From Desulfobacterales bacterium (GTDB taxonomy: Bacteria; Desulfobacterota; Desulfobacteria; Desulfobacterales; JARGFK01), in assembly GCA_029211065.1 (NCBI GenBank), contig JARGFK010000031.1:1-43421 (forward strand): a stretch of 43,421 bases of DNA. The letters are read 5' to 3'. Shown here piece by piece: positions 8,363 through 17,019 of the stretch (position 1 is the first letter of the stretch; the number at the start of each line of letters is the position of its first letter). The translations under genes and the position numbers were made by a program. The notes below the pieces were generated by a model, which searched no databases, was not told the origin of the DNA, and saw only the letters and a list, made by a program, of their open reading frames with translations.

Positions 8363-8379
8363 AGCAAATATTATGCCAA
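8363..8379 (-). promoter_or_regulatory. sigma-54 (-24/-12) promoter of the CBS-ACT gene
   Basis: On the minus strand the sequence TGGCATAATATTTGCT fits the RpoN consensus TGGCACGNNNNTTGCW at all the invariant positions. GG (8377-8376) and GC (8365-8364) are exactly 12 bases apart. It lies about 80 bases upstream of ATG 8284. The gap between this gene and the NtrC-family gene at 8585 also holds inverted repeats at a distance suited to activator binding. Confidence 0.72.
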
Positions 8380-8478
8380 AAAGGCAAATAAGATGCTTCT
8401 ATAGATGTTTATGATGTGTGTTGAACCCAGTCAGCAGGGAAGGGGAATATGACAGCTTTTTTTAAATCTATTTGTACC

Positions 8479-8523
8479 ATACCGCTTTCCATAATAAAGT
8501 TCCGTAACAATGAATTGCGGTAT
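8479..8523. promoter_or_regulatory. inverted repeat upstream of the sigma-54 promoter
   Basis: ATACCGC (8479-8485) and GCGGTAT (8517-8523) are perfect 7-base arms, about 100-145 bases upstream of the -24 box. The distance suits a binding site for a sigma-54 activator such as the NtrC-type protein next door. The partner relation is inferred. The 31-base loop would also allow two separate half-sites. Confidence 0.4.
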
Positions 8524-8524
8524 A

Positions 8525-8576
8525 AGCGGTTGTAGAAAAAACGTTGGGATAACGGAACGTTTTTTTGACAACCGCT
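8525..8576. terminator. long imperfect palindrome: terminator or activator site
   Basis: AGCGGTTGT (8525-8533) pairs with ACAACCGCT (8568-8576), and the inner arms AAAAAACGTT (8536-8545) pair with AACGTTTTTT (8556-8565). The 52-base structure begins nine bases after the stop of the NtrC-type gene, where a terminator is expected. It also lies 150-200 bases upstream of the sigma-54 promoter, so it could serve as an enhancer-like site. It lacks a terminal T-run on the minus strand, which weakens the terminator reading. Confidence 0.55.
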
Positions 8577-8584
8577 ATTAAGAA

Positions 8585-10024
8585 TCAGGATCGGTCCTCT
8601 TTGACGGATGTTTCAATTTTAAGCCGGTACTTTTCGATCTTCGAGTGCAGGGTGGGCCGGGAAAGTCCCAGCAGTTTAGCGGCGCTGGAACGGTTTCCGG
8701 CGGTCATATGAAGCGCTTCACTGATAAGGATGCTGGCGAAACGGTCGATACAGTCGTCAAACAGCGTAGCGCCGGATCGGGTGGTCAGCCGCTCCCGGAT
8801 CCATTCCTGCAGGAACCGGTCCCTGTCGGCGTCGTCCGTGCTTCTGGCGGTGCTTTTTTCGCGGATGGTCTGGGATATTTCTTCGGCGCCCAAGGGGGCC
8901 CCGCGGTTAAAAATCAGTGCTTTGTGAATGACGTTGGCCATTTCGCGAACATTGCCGGGCCAGGCGTAATTGCTTAAAATCTCTTTGGCGGCGTCCGTGA
9001 TTCCCGGGTTGTCGATGCCGACTTCCGCTGCGTAACGGGAAAGAAAATAATCGGCCAGCAGGGGGATATCGCTTTTCCGTTCCTTGAGGGGCGGCAGCCA
9101 GATGGTAATGACCTTGAGGCGGTAATACAGGTCTTCGCGAAAACGGTTTTCTGTGAGCGCAGCTTCCAGGTCCCGGTTCGTGGCGGCGATGATGCGGACA
9201 TCCACCGGGATGGTTTCGCGCCCCCCCAGGCGTTCGATGCTTTTTTCCTGGAGCAGGCGTAATATCTTGGACTGCAGGCCAAAGGGCATATCGCCGATTT
9301 CGTCCAGAAATACCGTTCCGCCGTGGGCCTGTTCGATTTTTCCGATCCGGCGATGGGTCGCGCCGGTAAAGGTCCCTTTTTCATAGCCGAACAGTTCGCT
9401 CTCCAGCAGGGTTTCGGGAATCGCGACACAGTTGATGACCAGGAACGGTTTTTTTACACGAAGGCTGTGCTGATAGATGGCGCGGGCCACCAGTTCCTTG
9501 CCGGTTCCGGATTCGCCCCGGATGAGAACGGTGGCGTCCGTGGCGGAAACCCGGCCGATGGCCTTATACACGTCCTGCATTGGGCCGCTGCGTCCGATGA
9601 GGGCCTCCCGGGAGCTGTTGTCGGGGGTTATGTCCATTTCGACGGGAGAGCGCATAAACCGCCCGGCTTCGATCGCTTTTGCGATGACCCGGAGCATGTC
9701 AGGGATTTCAAAGGGTTTGAGGATATAATCAAAGGCGCCCATCTTGGTGGCTTCGATGGCAGTCTCGGTGGTCCCGTAAGCCGTCATAATGATGACCGGC
9801 AACTTGGGTTCAAGGGTGTGGATGGCCTGAAAGGTTTCAAGGCCGTTCATGCCGGGAAGGCGAATGTCTATGATAACGACGTCCGGGATGGATTGCCGGA
9901 TCAGTTTCAGGCCGGCCTCGCCGGATGCCGCGCTTTCGACTCCATAGCCTTCTTCGGTTAAAAGCTTGTGAAAGCTTTTGCGAAGCTGGTCGTCGTCGTC
10001 AATAATATAAATCGTGTTCGGCAT
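8585..10024 (-). CDS. NtrC-family sigma-54-dependent response regulator
   Basis: This 479-residue protein has three domains in order: a receiver (about 1-120, phosphoacceptor Asp53, conserved Lys103), an AAA+ activation domain (about 140-380, Walker A GESGTGKE at 170-177, Walker B TVFLDEIGD) and a Fis-type helix-turn-helix (GNRSSAAKLLGLSRPTLH). The sigma-54 contact loop reads GTFTGA instead of the usual GAFTGA. The gene follows the sensor kinase by 31 bases with a GGAG ribosome site, so the two form a two-component pair. It would activate sigma-54 promoters on phosphorylation; the one at 8363 is the nearest visible candidate. Confidence 0.95.
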   Translation of the reverse strand: MPNTIYIIDDDDQLRKSFHKLLTEEGYGVESAASGEAGLKLIRQSIPDVVIIDIRLPGMNGLETFQAIHTLEPKLPVIIMTAYGTTETAIEATKMGAFDYILKPFEIPDMLRVIAKAIEAGRFMRSPVEMDITPDNSSREALIGRSGPMQDVYKAIGRVSATDATVLIRGESGTGKELVARAIYQHSLRVKKPFLVINCVAIPETLLESELFGYEKGTFTGATHRRIGKIEQAHGGTVFLDEIGDMPFGLQSKILRLLQEKSIERLGGRETIPVDVRIIAATNRDLEAALTENRFREDLYYRLKVITIWLPPLKERKSDIPLLADYFLSRYAAEVGIDNPGITDAAKEILSNYAWPGNVREMANVIHKALIFNRGAPLGAEEISQTIREKSTARSTDDADRDRFLQEWIRERLTTRSGATLFDDCIDRFASILISEALHMTAGNRSSAAKLLGLSRPTLHSKIEKYRLKIETSVKEDRS

Positions 10025-10055
10025 TTAACGCTCCATTTTTTTGCAACTGCAGGTC

Positions 10056-11519
10056 TTACGCCCGAAGGGGGAGGGCGATCGTAAAGGTGGTTCCTTTTCC
10101 CGAGTCCGACATGAATTCGAGGCGACCCTGATGTTCTTCAACAATGCGCACGGCAATGCTGAGTCCGAGGCCGGTCCCCTCTTCCTTTGTGGTAAAAAAG
10201 GGCTGCAGGACCTTTTCCCTGATGGCATTGGAAATGCCCGGGCCGTTGTCGCTGACATGAATCACGGCTGCCTGACCCAGGGCGGCATCCAGCCTTTCTT
10301 CCTCGCGGATAACAATGGAGCCCCCTTTTTCCACGGCTTCGCAGGCATTGACGATGAGGTTGGCGATGACTTCCTTGAGCTGTTCGGGATCCGCCTGGAT
10401 GTCCGGCAAGGGGAACTCCCGCACCACCCGGAGGGTCACATCGTATGATTTTAATCGATGTTCCAGCATCTGGATGGCGGAATCGACGACGCTGGACGGG
10501 CTGATGGGCTGCATCTTGAGTTTGGGCGGGCGCGAGAATTCGAGGAAATTCTGTACAATGGTGTCGATATGGCGGATTTCCTCGGATACCACCGCCAGGT
10601 CTTCTTTCTGGGTGTCGGTTAACTGCAGCGAGCGGGCCAGAGAGAACAATCGCATTTTTACCGAGGTGAAGGGATTACGGATGCTGTGGGCCATGCCGGC
10701 AGCCAGCTTCCCCACCAGCGCCAGCTTTTCCGCCTGGAGGAGATGCTCGCGGCTTTTTTCCAGTTCATTGTAAGTTTTGTCGATATCTTCAATCAGCCCA
10801 TGAATGGTATGGCTCAATGCTTTAATTTCATTGGTGGTTTTTTTGGAAGCGCCTTCGCGGTTGGCAGCGGTGGATAGCCGGCGAATCGGCCCTAAGACAT
10901 GTATGACCATCACAAAGAAAAGCAATGCCGTTAGGACGGTTACCGATAATATGGCGGCAAACGCGGTGATTCGGAGCTTGCGCGCCTGGCTGCTGCTCAT
11001 GAGCTGGGCCTTATGGATCTGGTCCAGATGGATCTTTTTATAGGCATCACACAGTGCAAAAACCTCAAAAAACTGATTGCGGTCATCGCGATGGAGATGC
11101 GCGCCGGCGCTGCGCTCCCGGGCTTTATACAATTCAATGACCCGGTCCTTGGCAGTGATGTAATCCGTATACTTGCGTTCGATCTGTTCAATGGCGATTT
11201 TTTGCTCTTCATTTTCAACCAGCAGGCGGGTACGGGCGAGCCGTTCCGTGAAAATCTGGCGATATTCCCCCAGGCGGCGCAGCCAGGCGGGGTCGCCGTC
11301 CATAAAATAATAGGAGACAAATCCTTTTTGATTGACCAGGGCTGCTTCCAGCGACTGGGCGGACTGAAAAGCGACGAGATTTTTATCGATAATGGCGGCG
11401 AGCACCCGCTCCATCCGATAAGAATACCACATGGAAACGGCCCCGCCCAGAAATGTAATCAACACCAGGGCGGCCAGAAGGGTATAGATTCGGCTGCGCA
11501 GGCTCATTCGGTTCCACAT
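10056..11519 (-). CDS. membrane sensor histidine kinase
   Basis: The protein has 487 residues. TM1 is at about 11-33, a helical periplasmic domain of about 150 residues resembles four-helix-bundle sensors, and TM2 is at about 185-207. A linker and coiled coil (about 210-265) precede the HisKA region with phosphoacceptor His278 in GMAHSIRNPFTSVK. The ATPase domain has the N box (NLIVNACEAVEKGG), DNGPGIS and GTGLGLSI. It should phosphorylate the NtrC-type regulator downstream. It starts three bases after the stop of the DASS transporter gene, so sensing and transport are probably linked. The ligand is unknown. Confidence 0.92.
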   Translation of the reverse strand: MWNRMSLRSRIYTLLAALVLITFLGGAVSMWYSYRMERVLAAIIDKNLVAFQSAQSLEAALVNQKGFVSYYFMDGDPAWLRRLGEYRQIFTERLARTRLLVENEEQKIAIEQIERKYTDYITAKDRVIELYKARERSAGAHLHRDDRNQFFEVFALCDAYKKIHLDQIHKAQLMSSSQARKLRITAFAAILSVTVLTALLFFVMVIHVLGPIRRLSTAANREGASKKTTNEIKALSHTIHGLIEDIDKTYNELEKSREHLLQAEKLALVGKLAAGMAHSIRNPFTSVKMRLFSLARSLQLTDTQKEDLAVVSEEIRHIDTIVQNFLEFSRPPKLKMQPISPSSVVDSAIQMLEHRLKSYDVTLRVVREFPLPDIQADPEQLKEVIANLIVNACEAVEKGGSIVIREEERLDAALGQAAVIHVSDNGPGISNAIREKVLQPFFTTKEEGTGLGLSIAVRIVEEHQGRLEFMSDSGKGTTFTIALPLRA

Positions 11520-11522
11520 ATC

Positions 11523-13001
11523 TTATCCTGCAAGGGTTACAGGCATCCCCATCAGCGGCCAGATAACCAGCGCTGCAAACGCCACGACCAGCATCAGGAT
11601 AATGCTGGCCGGTATGCCGTACATGAAGAATTCACCGCTGGTAAACTGTTTGGAGTCATAGGCGATGGCATTGGGGGCTGCGCCCACCAGCAGCAGGAAC
11701 GGCATGCCGGCGGTTGTCAGCGAGGCATAAAAGATAACCTCGGGCGCCACCCCCAGATAGGGGGCGATCACCAGCGCCACCGGCAGCGAGATGGCGATGG
11801 CCGCTACATTCATGATAAAATTGGTCATGACCATGACAAAGAAGGCGATACCCATCACAAAAATAAACCAGTTGGCTTTTTTGAAAATGACCAGCCAGTT
11901 TATCGCCAGCCATTGGGCGGCCCCAGTTTCCCAGAGGCAAAAGCCGATGCTCATGGCCCCGCCGAAGAGCAGGATGATATTCCAGGGGATCTCCTCCAGG
12001 TCGTCGATACCCAGAATGCCGGTAACAAAAAACAGAATCGAGGAGAGCAGGATAATGGCGGTTTTATCAAGGGGTTCCAGAAAGGCGACAAAAGACCGTA
12101 ATGACAACGTTAAAATACAGGCAAAAACGATCAGGGCGGCGGTAATTTCCTTACGGGTGACGGATCCCAGTTCGGCATGGAGCTGTTGGGCTCTTGCTCT
12201 CAAACCGGGGATGGTTTTCTTTTCGGGTTTGCACATTACCAGAAAGAAACCCCATAAGATAATGACCATCAGCCACCCCACCGGCAGCATATAGTAGCTC
12301 AACTCAAAAAAGGAAATATTTCTGCCGACGATGTCGTTAAAAAAACCGATGGCAACGGCGCCCCGGGCCGCCCCCAGCAGGGTGACGATACTGCCGGCGC
12401 CGGCCACATAGGCCATACCGATAAAGAGTCCCTTGCCGAAGCGGGTCGGTTTGCTGCCTTCACCGTAAAGACTGTAAACCGACAACAGCAGGGGATAGAT
12501 CGTGGCGGCAACCGCGGTGTGGGCCATTACCAGGGTCAGGCCGGCGGTGACGGCAAAGCACCCCAGATAGATCATGCTGGTTTTTTCCCCGACGATGACC
12601 AGCATCTTGTAGGCCAGGCGCCGGGTCAGGCCGGTTTTGGTAAACACCAGGCCGATCATGATGGAGGCGAAGATAAACATGACCGACGGGTCCATGAAAT
12701 TCTGGAAAACGGTTTTGGCCGGGCGGATCACAAAAAGGGCCTGGAGAACGCCGATGGTGATGCTGGTGATGCCGATGGGCAGGACTTCAAAAACCCACCA
12801 CGTGCCGGCCAGCAGAAAAACCGCCAGGGCCCCCTTGCCTTCGCGGGTCAAGACAAAGTTTTTACCGGCGGGGTCAATCGCATCGGCCCAGGGCGGCGCG
12901 TAGTAAACGATGATAAATAACAGGATGCCGACAGCAAGAAATAAAAATTTTCTGCGATTCTCTTTCACTTGCGCTTCGGTGGGATTCAAGTCGCGGGTCA
13001 T
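11523..13001 (-). CDS. DASS/SLC13-family anion:Na+ symporter
   Basis: The 492-residue protein has 11-12 hydrophobic segments and is typical of the divalent anion:sodium symporter family (dicarboxylates, sulfate and similar). The two SNT-like regions are recognisable: VMAHTAVAATIYPLLL in the first half and FIMNVAAIAISLPVAL in the second, and the C-terminal PFLLLVGAAPNAIAYDS is characteristic. It would import C4-dicarboxylates, sulfate or a sulfonate across the inner membrane. Its place between a CBS protein and a kinase suggests transport-coupled signalling. The ribosome site AGGAGA lies eight bases upstream of ATG 13001. Confidence 0.9.
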   Translation of the reverse strand: MTRDLNPTEAQVKENRRKFLFLAVGILLFIIVYYAPPWADAIDPAGKNFVLTREGKGALAVFLLAGTWWVFEVLPIGITSITIGVLQALFVIRPAKTVFQNFMDPSVMFIFASIMIGLVFTKTGLTRRLAYKMLVIVGEKTSMIYLGCFAVTAGLTLVMAHTAVAATIYPLLLSVYSLYGEGSKPTRFGKGLFIGMAYVAGAGSIVTLLGAARGAVAIGFFNDIVGRNISFFELSYYMLPVGWLMVIILWGFFLVMCKPEKKTIPGLRARAQQLHAELGSVTRKEITAALIVFACILTLSLRSFVAFLEPLDKTAIILLSSILFFVTGILGIDDLEEIPWNIILLFGGAMSIGFCLWETGAAQWLAINWLVIFKKANWFIFVMGIAFFVMVMTNFIMNVAAIAISLPVALVIAPYLGVAPEVIFYASLTTAGMPFLLLVGAAPNAIAYDSKQFTSGEFFMYGIPASIILMLVVAFAALVIWPLMGMPVTLAG

Positions 13002-13059
13002 ATATAGCGTCTCCTAAGTAAATAACAGTAGTCAGCTTTTAACGGTTTTCCGGAGGATA

Positions 13060-13614
13060 TTAAATTTCACAGGTTTTGATAGTAGTGCAAATCTCATGAA
13101 AAACGTCCGTCACTCTCAAGATGCCGACGATTTCCTTTTCTCTGGTAACCAGCAGCGACTGGTGGTGTCCGACGATCAGTTGGTGGATGCCCTGGTCCAG
13201 GGTGGCGCTTTCTTCAATATATTCGCCTTCCGTCGGGGTATACATGAAGTCCTTGACCTTTGTCGAGCCTGCCTTTTTACAGATATCATCCAGGGGCTTG
13301 TTCCACAGGTTGAATTGATCCATCATTTTTTTCAGAAACTGACGGCTGTATCCCAGCCGGGATATGGATTTCGTGTCCTCAATCTGTTCATATTTCGGCT
13401 CCAACGCCTTTAAGATATCCAGCTGGCTGACTTTTCCCACAATCTGTTTGTTATTGTCGTATACCAGTATGGCCCGATGGCGATACTGGGACTGGTTGAA
13501 CTCCTGCTGGGCCTTCTCCAAGGCTATAATTGCTTCAAACATGGTTGCATTTTCGGGTACCGTGGCATATTGCGCCAGGGGTACCATCACCTCTTTAACA
13601 GTACGAGATTTCAT
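13060..13614 (-). CDS. CBS-domain protein
   Basis: This 184-residue protein has two CBS motifs, one at about 1-65 (KEVMVPLAQYATVPENATMFEA) and one at about 115-180 (VKDFMYTPTEGEYIEESATLDQGIHQLI), joined by a 40-residue helical linker. Such pairs bind AMP, ATP or related nucleotides. The ribosome site AGGAGG is strong. It is 58 bases upstream of the DASS transporter gene and presumably modulates it or the nearby signalling proteins. Confidence 0.88.
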   Translation of the reverse strand: MKSRTVKEVMVPLAQYATVPENATMFEAIIALEKAQQEFNQSQYRHRAILVYDNNKQIVGKVSQLDILKALEPKYEQIEDTKSISRLGYSRQFLKKMMDQFNLWNKPLDDICKKAGSTKVKDFMYTPTEGEYIEESATLDQGIHQLIVGHHQSLLVTREKEIVGILRVTDVFHEICTTIKTCEI

Positions 13615-13686
13615 AAGATCCTCCTGAGCCTTCCCGAATAATTAACCCTAAAAAAAGACGGTTGCATTGCGTTATTTTGTCTGGCA

Positions 13687-14574
13687 CTACCAGCCGCGCT
13701 GTTTGATAATATTCTGAATTTCAGCCTGCTGAATGCGTTCATCATGTTCCTGCTTGACCTTTGCCGCGCTGTTGATTTTTTTCACGAGATCTTCCGTTTC
13801 CGTCGGTTTCATCAGATAGTCATAGGCCCCCAGTTTCATGCCCTTGATGGCGGTTTCCACGACTTTGCCGTAGAATTTGGAATTGGTCTGGAAAATGCCG
13901 TCCCGGTTCACCAGAAAGGCGTCGCTTTCAGGGTCCAGCCCCATAGATGCGATGAGCATGTCGAATTTGTCGGTATCGATGGTTGCCCGCAGAATCCAGC
14001 TGGGGCCCTCTTCCGGCATGTGCTGGATGGCAATGGCGATGTGCGGGAGTTCACGGTACCCCATAAACACTTCGCTGATATAAGTGCCGCGGACCCGCGT
14101 TTCCTCAAACCAGGCCTGTTTGGAATAATCTTTACCCAAAAACCGGGCATAGGGGCCGGCATAGCTCACCTGGATGCCGTTGCTGTCAAAAAGACCCAGA
14201 TCGATAAAACCGCCGAATTCAGTTTTCAGCGTTCGAAAGATACGACCGATCGTTCTGGCTTCGGACAACTCTGCAAACGAATAGGTCGAGGCGATAAAGC
14301 GGACCGTAGAGAGACGTTCTTCCAGAAACAGTTCAAAGGAATGCTTGGTTTTGCTGACCAGGACCAGGACCGGATTGATAATTTCATTCTTGAGGCCGGC
14401 TTGATATTGATAGTGATTGATGGCCGCCATGAATGTAAGGGGAACAATGGTGACCACCATCATCAAGATGACGATATTGCGGCGCAGGACGATATAGCGG
14501 TCCGGCGAGGCGCTGGTATCGTCATATTTTAAAAAACTTTTGGCAAACCGCTCCCACCACTTTTCAAGAAACAT
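13687..14574 (-). CDS. Cache-domain sensor fused to a receiver C-terminus (deletion hybrid)
   Basis: ATG 14574 has an AGAGGA ribosome site and is preferred over the upstream ATG at 14607. The 295-residue product has one visible membrane segment (about 33-53) and a periplasmic Cache-like sensor up to about residue 236 (FLVNRDGIFQTNSKFYGKV). It then jumps into the end of a response-regulator receiver: ETAIKGMKLGAYDYLMKPTE, with the conserved Lys at 256. The missing parts are TM2, HisKA and ATPase domains of a kinase and the phosphoacceptor half of a receiver. I infer an in-frame deletion joining a kinase gene and the following regulator gene, leaving a non-signalling hybrid. Confidence 0.78.
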   Translation of the reverse strand: MFLEKWWERFAKSFLKYDDTSASPDRYIVLRRNIVILMMVVTIVPLTFMAAINHYQYQAGLKNEIINPVLVLVSKTKHSFELFLEERLSTVRFIASTYSFAELSEARTIGRIFRTLKTEFGGFIDLGLFDSNGIQVSYAGPYARFLGKDYSKQAWFEETRVRGTYISEVFMGYRELPHIAIAIQHMPEEGPSWILRATIDTDKFDMLIASMGLDPESDAFLVNRDGIFQTNSKFYGKVVETAIKGMKLGAYDYLMKPTETEDLVKKINSAAKVKQEHDERIQQAEIQNIIKQRGW

Positions 14575-14636
14575 TTTTTCCTCTTTTCCCCATGAGAAAA
14601 ACCGCAACCCCTTTTATCGAAAGCCGTTATAATATG

Positions 14637-15425
14637 TCAAAAATATTTTCCGATAGCAATATCTTTAAGATATTGGAAGACCGCCGGCCCCTCACCGGCC
14701 GCCTTTACTTTTCCATCCGTCGCCTGGAGCAAAATATCGGCGCGTTGCCTGTCCAGCGAACTGATGGTTTCTTCCATGTATTTCAAATGGTTGTCAGCAG
14801 GACGGTAGATCACGGCCGGGCCAAATAAAATCTCCCCGTTTTCTGTTGTTGTCCGTTTGCCGGCAATCTCAAGGGTGCCGACAGATAAATGCCGGGGAGG
14901 GAGGCTGAAATCCAGCAGCTTGTAAAAAAGCGACAGGCACAGGCGGACCCCATCCGGATCGTTGATTTCCAGCGCGATGCGGCCGTCTTCCGCAATCGCT
15001 TCCAAATCGGACCTGTTCAGTGTCAGATCCAGCGCGTCAACGCATTCCTGGTGAACGGCCGCAACAGAATCCGTTTTTTTACAAACGACCACGTCGCTGT
15101 CGCTGAGTATTTTAACGGCATTGCGGATATTGATCATTTCCTTGATCGTGGGACTTTTACGCAAGACCACATCCGCAATCCCGGTGGCGTAAATGGCCAG
15201 TTCGTTGTCCAGAACCAGAATCCGCATGGCGCCGGCGGGGTTTTGTTTGATATAGAGGTCTAAATCCCGTTGCCGCTCATATTGATAGGAAGCGATATCC
15301 AGGAGCTGCCGCATGGATGTTTTGTCCACCCGGGTACCATTATCCTGTTTTTTCAAAGACAGCCGTACGTTTTCCGCCAGTTGATCGATTTTTATTTTTT
15401 TGATTATATTTTCTTTAAATGACAC
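14637..15425 (-). CDS. hypothetical protein, 262 aa, first gene of the signalling-transport block
   Basis: I choose GTG 15425, which has AAAGGGG six bases upstream, over ATG 15452, which has none. I do not recognise the family. The product has no signal peptide or membrane segment and looks like a soluble alpha/beta protein. Its middle (VRVL-type strands, LVLDNELAIYATGIADVVLRK) has no catalytic motif I can name. It lies 62 bases upstream of the kinase/receiver hybrid, on the same strand as the CBS, DASS and two-component genes. It is probably co-transcribed and acts in the same signalling system. Confidence 0.65.
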   Translation of the reverse strand: MSFKENIIKKIKIDQLAENVRLSLKKQDNGTRVDKTSMRQLLDIASYQYERQRDLDLYIKQNPAGAMRILVLDNELAIYATGIADVVLRKSPTIKEMINIRNAVKILSDSDVVVCKKTDSVAAVHQECVDALDLTLNRSDLEAIAEDGRIALEINDPDGVRLCLSLFYKLLDFSLPPRHLSVGTLEIAGKRTTTENGEILFGPAVIYRPADNHLKYMEETISSLDRQRADILLQATDGKVKAAGEGPAVFQYLKDIAIGKYF

Positions 15426-15713
15426 GGGCGCCCCTTTGCATCGTTTTCGCAAAATCTTATCACAGCCTCAATGACATGTAAATAAAACCCTGGACCCGGA
15501 AAGAGACCAACGATCGGCACCTGTTTGACTTTCCCATACGATTCATATATTAGGGTCTTCCAATGGTTTCTGTTTTATAATAACGGCCCTCCCGTATTTT
15601 CGTTAAACCCGGACAGCATCCATGCGGACAAGTGTCGGATTGGTTCCTGAACACTCTATTTACAGCTACGGAGATACGCCTGAATAAGGAAATGACTATT
15701 TAAAGGAAGCGAT

Positions 15714-16994
15714 ATGACGGAAAAAGTAAAATTGGTGATCGGTGACAAAACCTATGAATTAAAGCTGACTGAAGGTTCGGAGGGTGAAAAGGCAATTGAT
15801 ATTACAAACCTGCGACAGATGACCGGTATGATAACGCTGGATCCCGGGTTTGCCAACACCGGCAGTTGTGCCAGCGCCATCACTTACGTGGACGGGGAAA
15901 GGGGAATTCTGCGATATCGCGGCATTCCCGTCGAACAACTGGCTGAGTATTCCAGTTTCAGAGAAACGGTTTACCTTTTAATAAACGGGAAGTTGCCGAC
16001 CCGGTCCCAGCTTAACCGCATGTCCATGCTGCTCAACGATCACTCGCTGGTGCATGAGGACATGCGTAATTTTTTTGAAAGTTTTCCCAGGGGTTCACAC
16101 CCCATGGGGATACTGTCCTCCATGGTGACCGCCATGCGCAGTTTTTATCCGGAACTGCAGATTAACGAAGAAGAAATCAACAGCACCGTTACGCGTCTAC
16201 TTTCCAAGGTGCGGACACTGGCGGCCATGTCGTATAAAATATCCCGGGGACACAAGGTCGTCTACCCGCGTCCGGATCTTTCATACTGCGCCAATTTTCT
16301 GAATATGATGTTTGACAGTCCGGTCCGGCCGTATCGAATCGACGAAGACATCGTAAAGGCGTTGAATACCTACTGGATTCTGCATGCCGACCATGAACAG
16401 AACTGTTCGACCTCCGCCGTCCGCGTTGTCGGCAGCGGCCGGGTGAACCTGTATGCCGCTATTTCAGCAGGGATAGCAGCCCTGTGGGGGACGCTTCACG
16501 GCGGCGCCACCCAAGCCGTGATTGAAATGCTGGAGGAACTCCATCGCAACGGCGGGTCGGTGGATCGGATTATTGCAAGGGCCAAAGATAATAATGATTC
16601 GTTTCGGCTGATGGGGTTTGGACATCGGGTTTACAAGACCTATGACCCCCGGGCAAAAATCATGAAGGAAATGTGCGATAAAATTCTGGAAAAATTGAAA
16701 ACCCACGACCCCCTGCTGGACCTGGCAAAGGATCTGGAGGCTGCCGCCCTGAACGATGATTATATTGTGGAGAAAAACCTTTACCCCAACGTCGATTTCT
16801 ACAGCGGCATTGTTCTAAGGGCGATCGGCATACCCACCAACATGTTCCCGGTCATGTTTGCCATCGGCAGACTGCCCGGCTGGATTGCCCAGTGGAAAGA
16901 GAGCGTGGATGACCCCATGTGGAAACTCAACCGACCCCGCCAGGTATATATCGGGCCGAAGGAGTTGCATTACACGCCGATGGATGAACGCTAA
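15714..16994 (+). CDS. gltA: citrate synthase
   Basis: The protein has 426 residues, the size of the hexameric type II citrate synthases. The active-site residues can be placed by family alignment: His262 (TLHGGATQA), His304 (GFGHRVYKTYDPRA) and Asp361 (NVDFYSG). It condenses oxaloacetate and acetyl-CoA to citrate and opens the TCA cycle. The N-terminal extension (EKVKLVIGDKTYELKL) is typical of bacterial GltA. The ribosome site AAAGGAAG precedes ATG 15714. It is a single-gene unit with a short terminator overlapping the stop of the convergent uraA. Confidence 0.95.
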   Translation: MTEKVKLVIGDKTYELKLTEGSEGEKAIDITNLRQMTGMITLDPGFANTGSCASAITYVDGERGILRYRGIPVEQLAEYSSFRETVYLLINGKLPTRSQLNRMSMLLNDHSLVHEDMRNFFESFPRGSHPMGILSSMVTAMRSFYPELQINEEEINSTVTRLLSKVRTLAAMSYKISRGHKVVYPRPDLSYCANFLNMMFDSPVRPYRIDEDIVKALNTYWILHADHEQNCSTSAVRVVGSGRVNLYAAISAGIAALWGTLHGGATQAVIEMLEELHRNGGSVDRIIARAKDNNDSFRLMGFGHRVYKTYDPRAKIMKEMCDKILEKLKTHDPLLDLAKDLEAAALNDDYIVEKNLYPNVDFYSGIVLRAIGIPTNMFPVMFAIGRLPGWIAQWKESVDDPMWKLNRPRQVYIGPKELHYTPMDER

Positions 16995-17000
16995 TATCGC

Positions 17001-17019
17001 GCCCGACCGGCGGGCTTTT
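17001..17019 (+). terminator. compact terminator of the citrate synthase gene
   Basis: GCCCG (17001-17005) pairs with CGGGC (17011-17015), followed directly by TTTT. It lies seven bases after the gltA stop and overlaps the end of the convergent uraA by two bases. Confidence 0.6.

Noticed and set aside
9363-9380. GTFTGA instead of GAFTGA in the NtrC-type regulator as a sign of lost sigma-54 contact
   Set aside because: Other motifs are intact and the threonine change is mild; loss of function is not supported.
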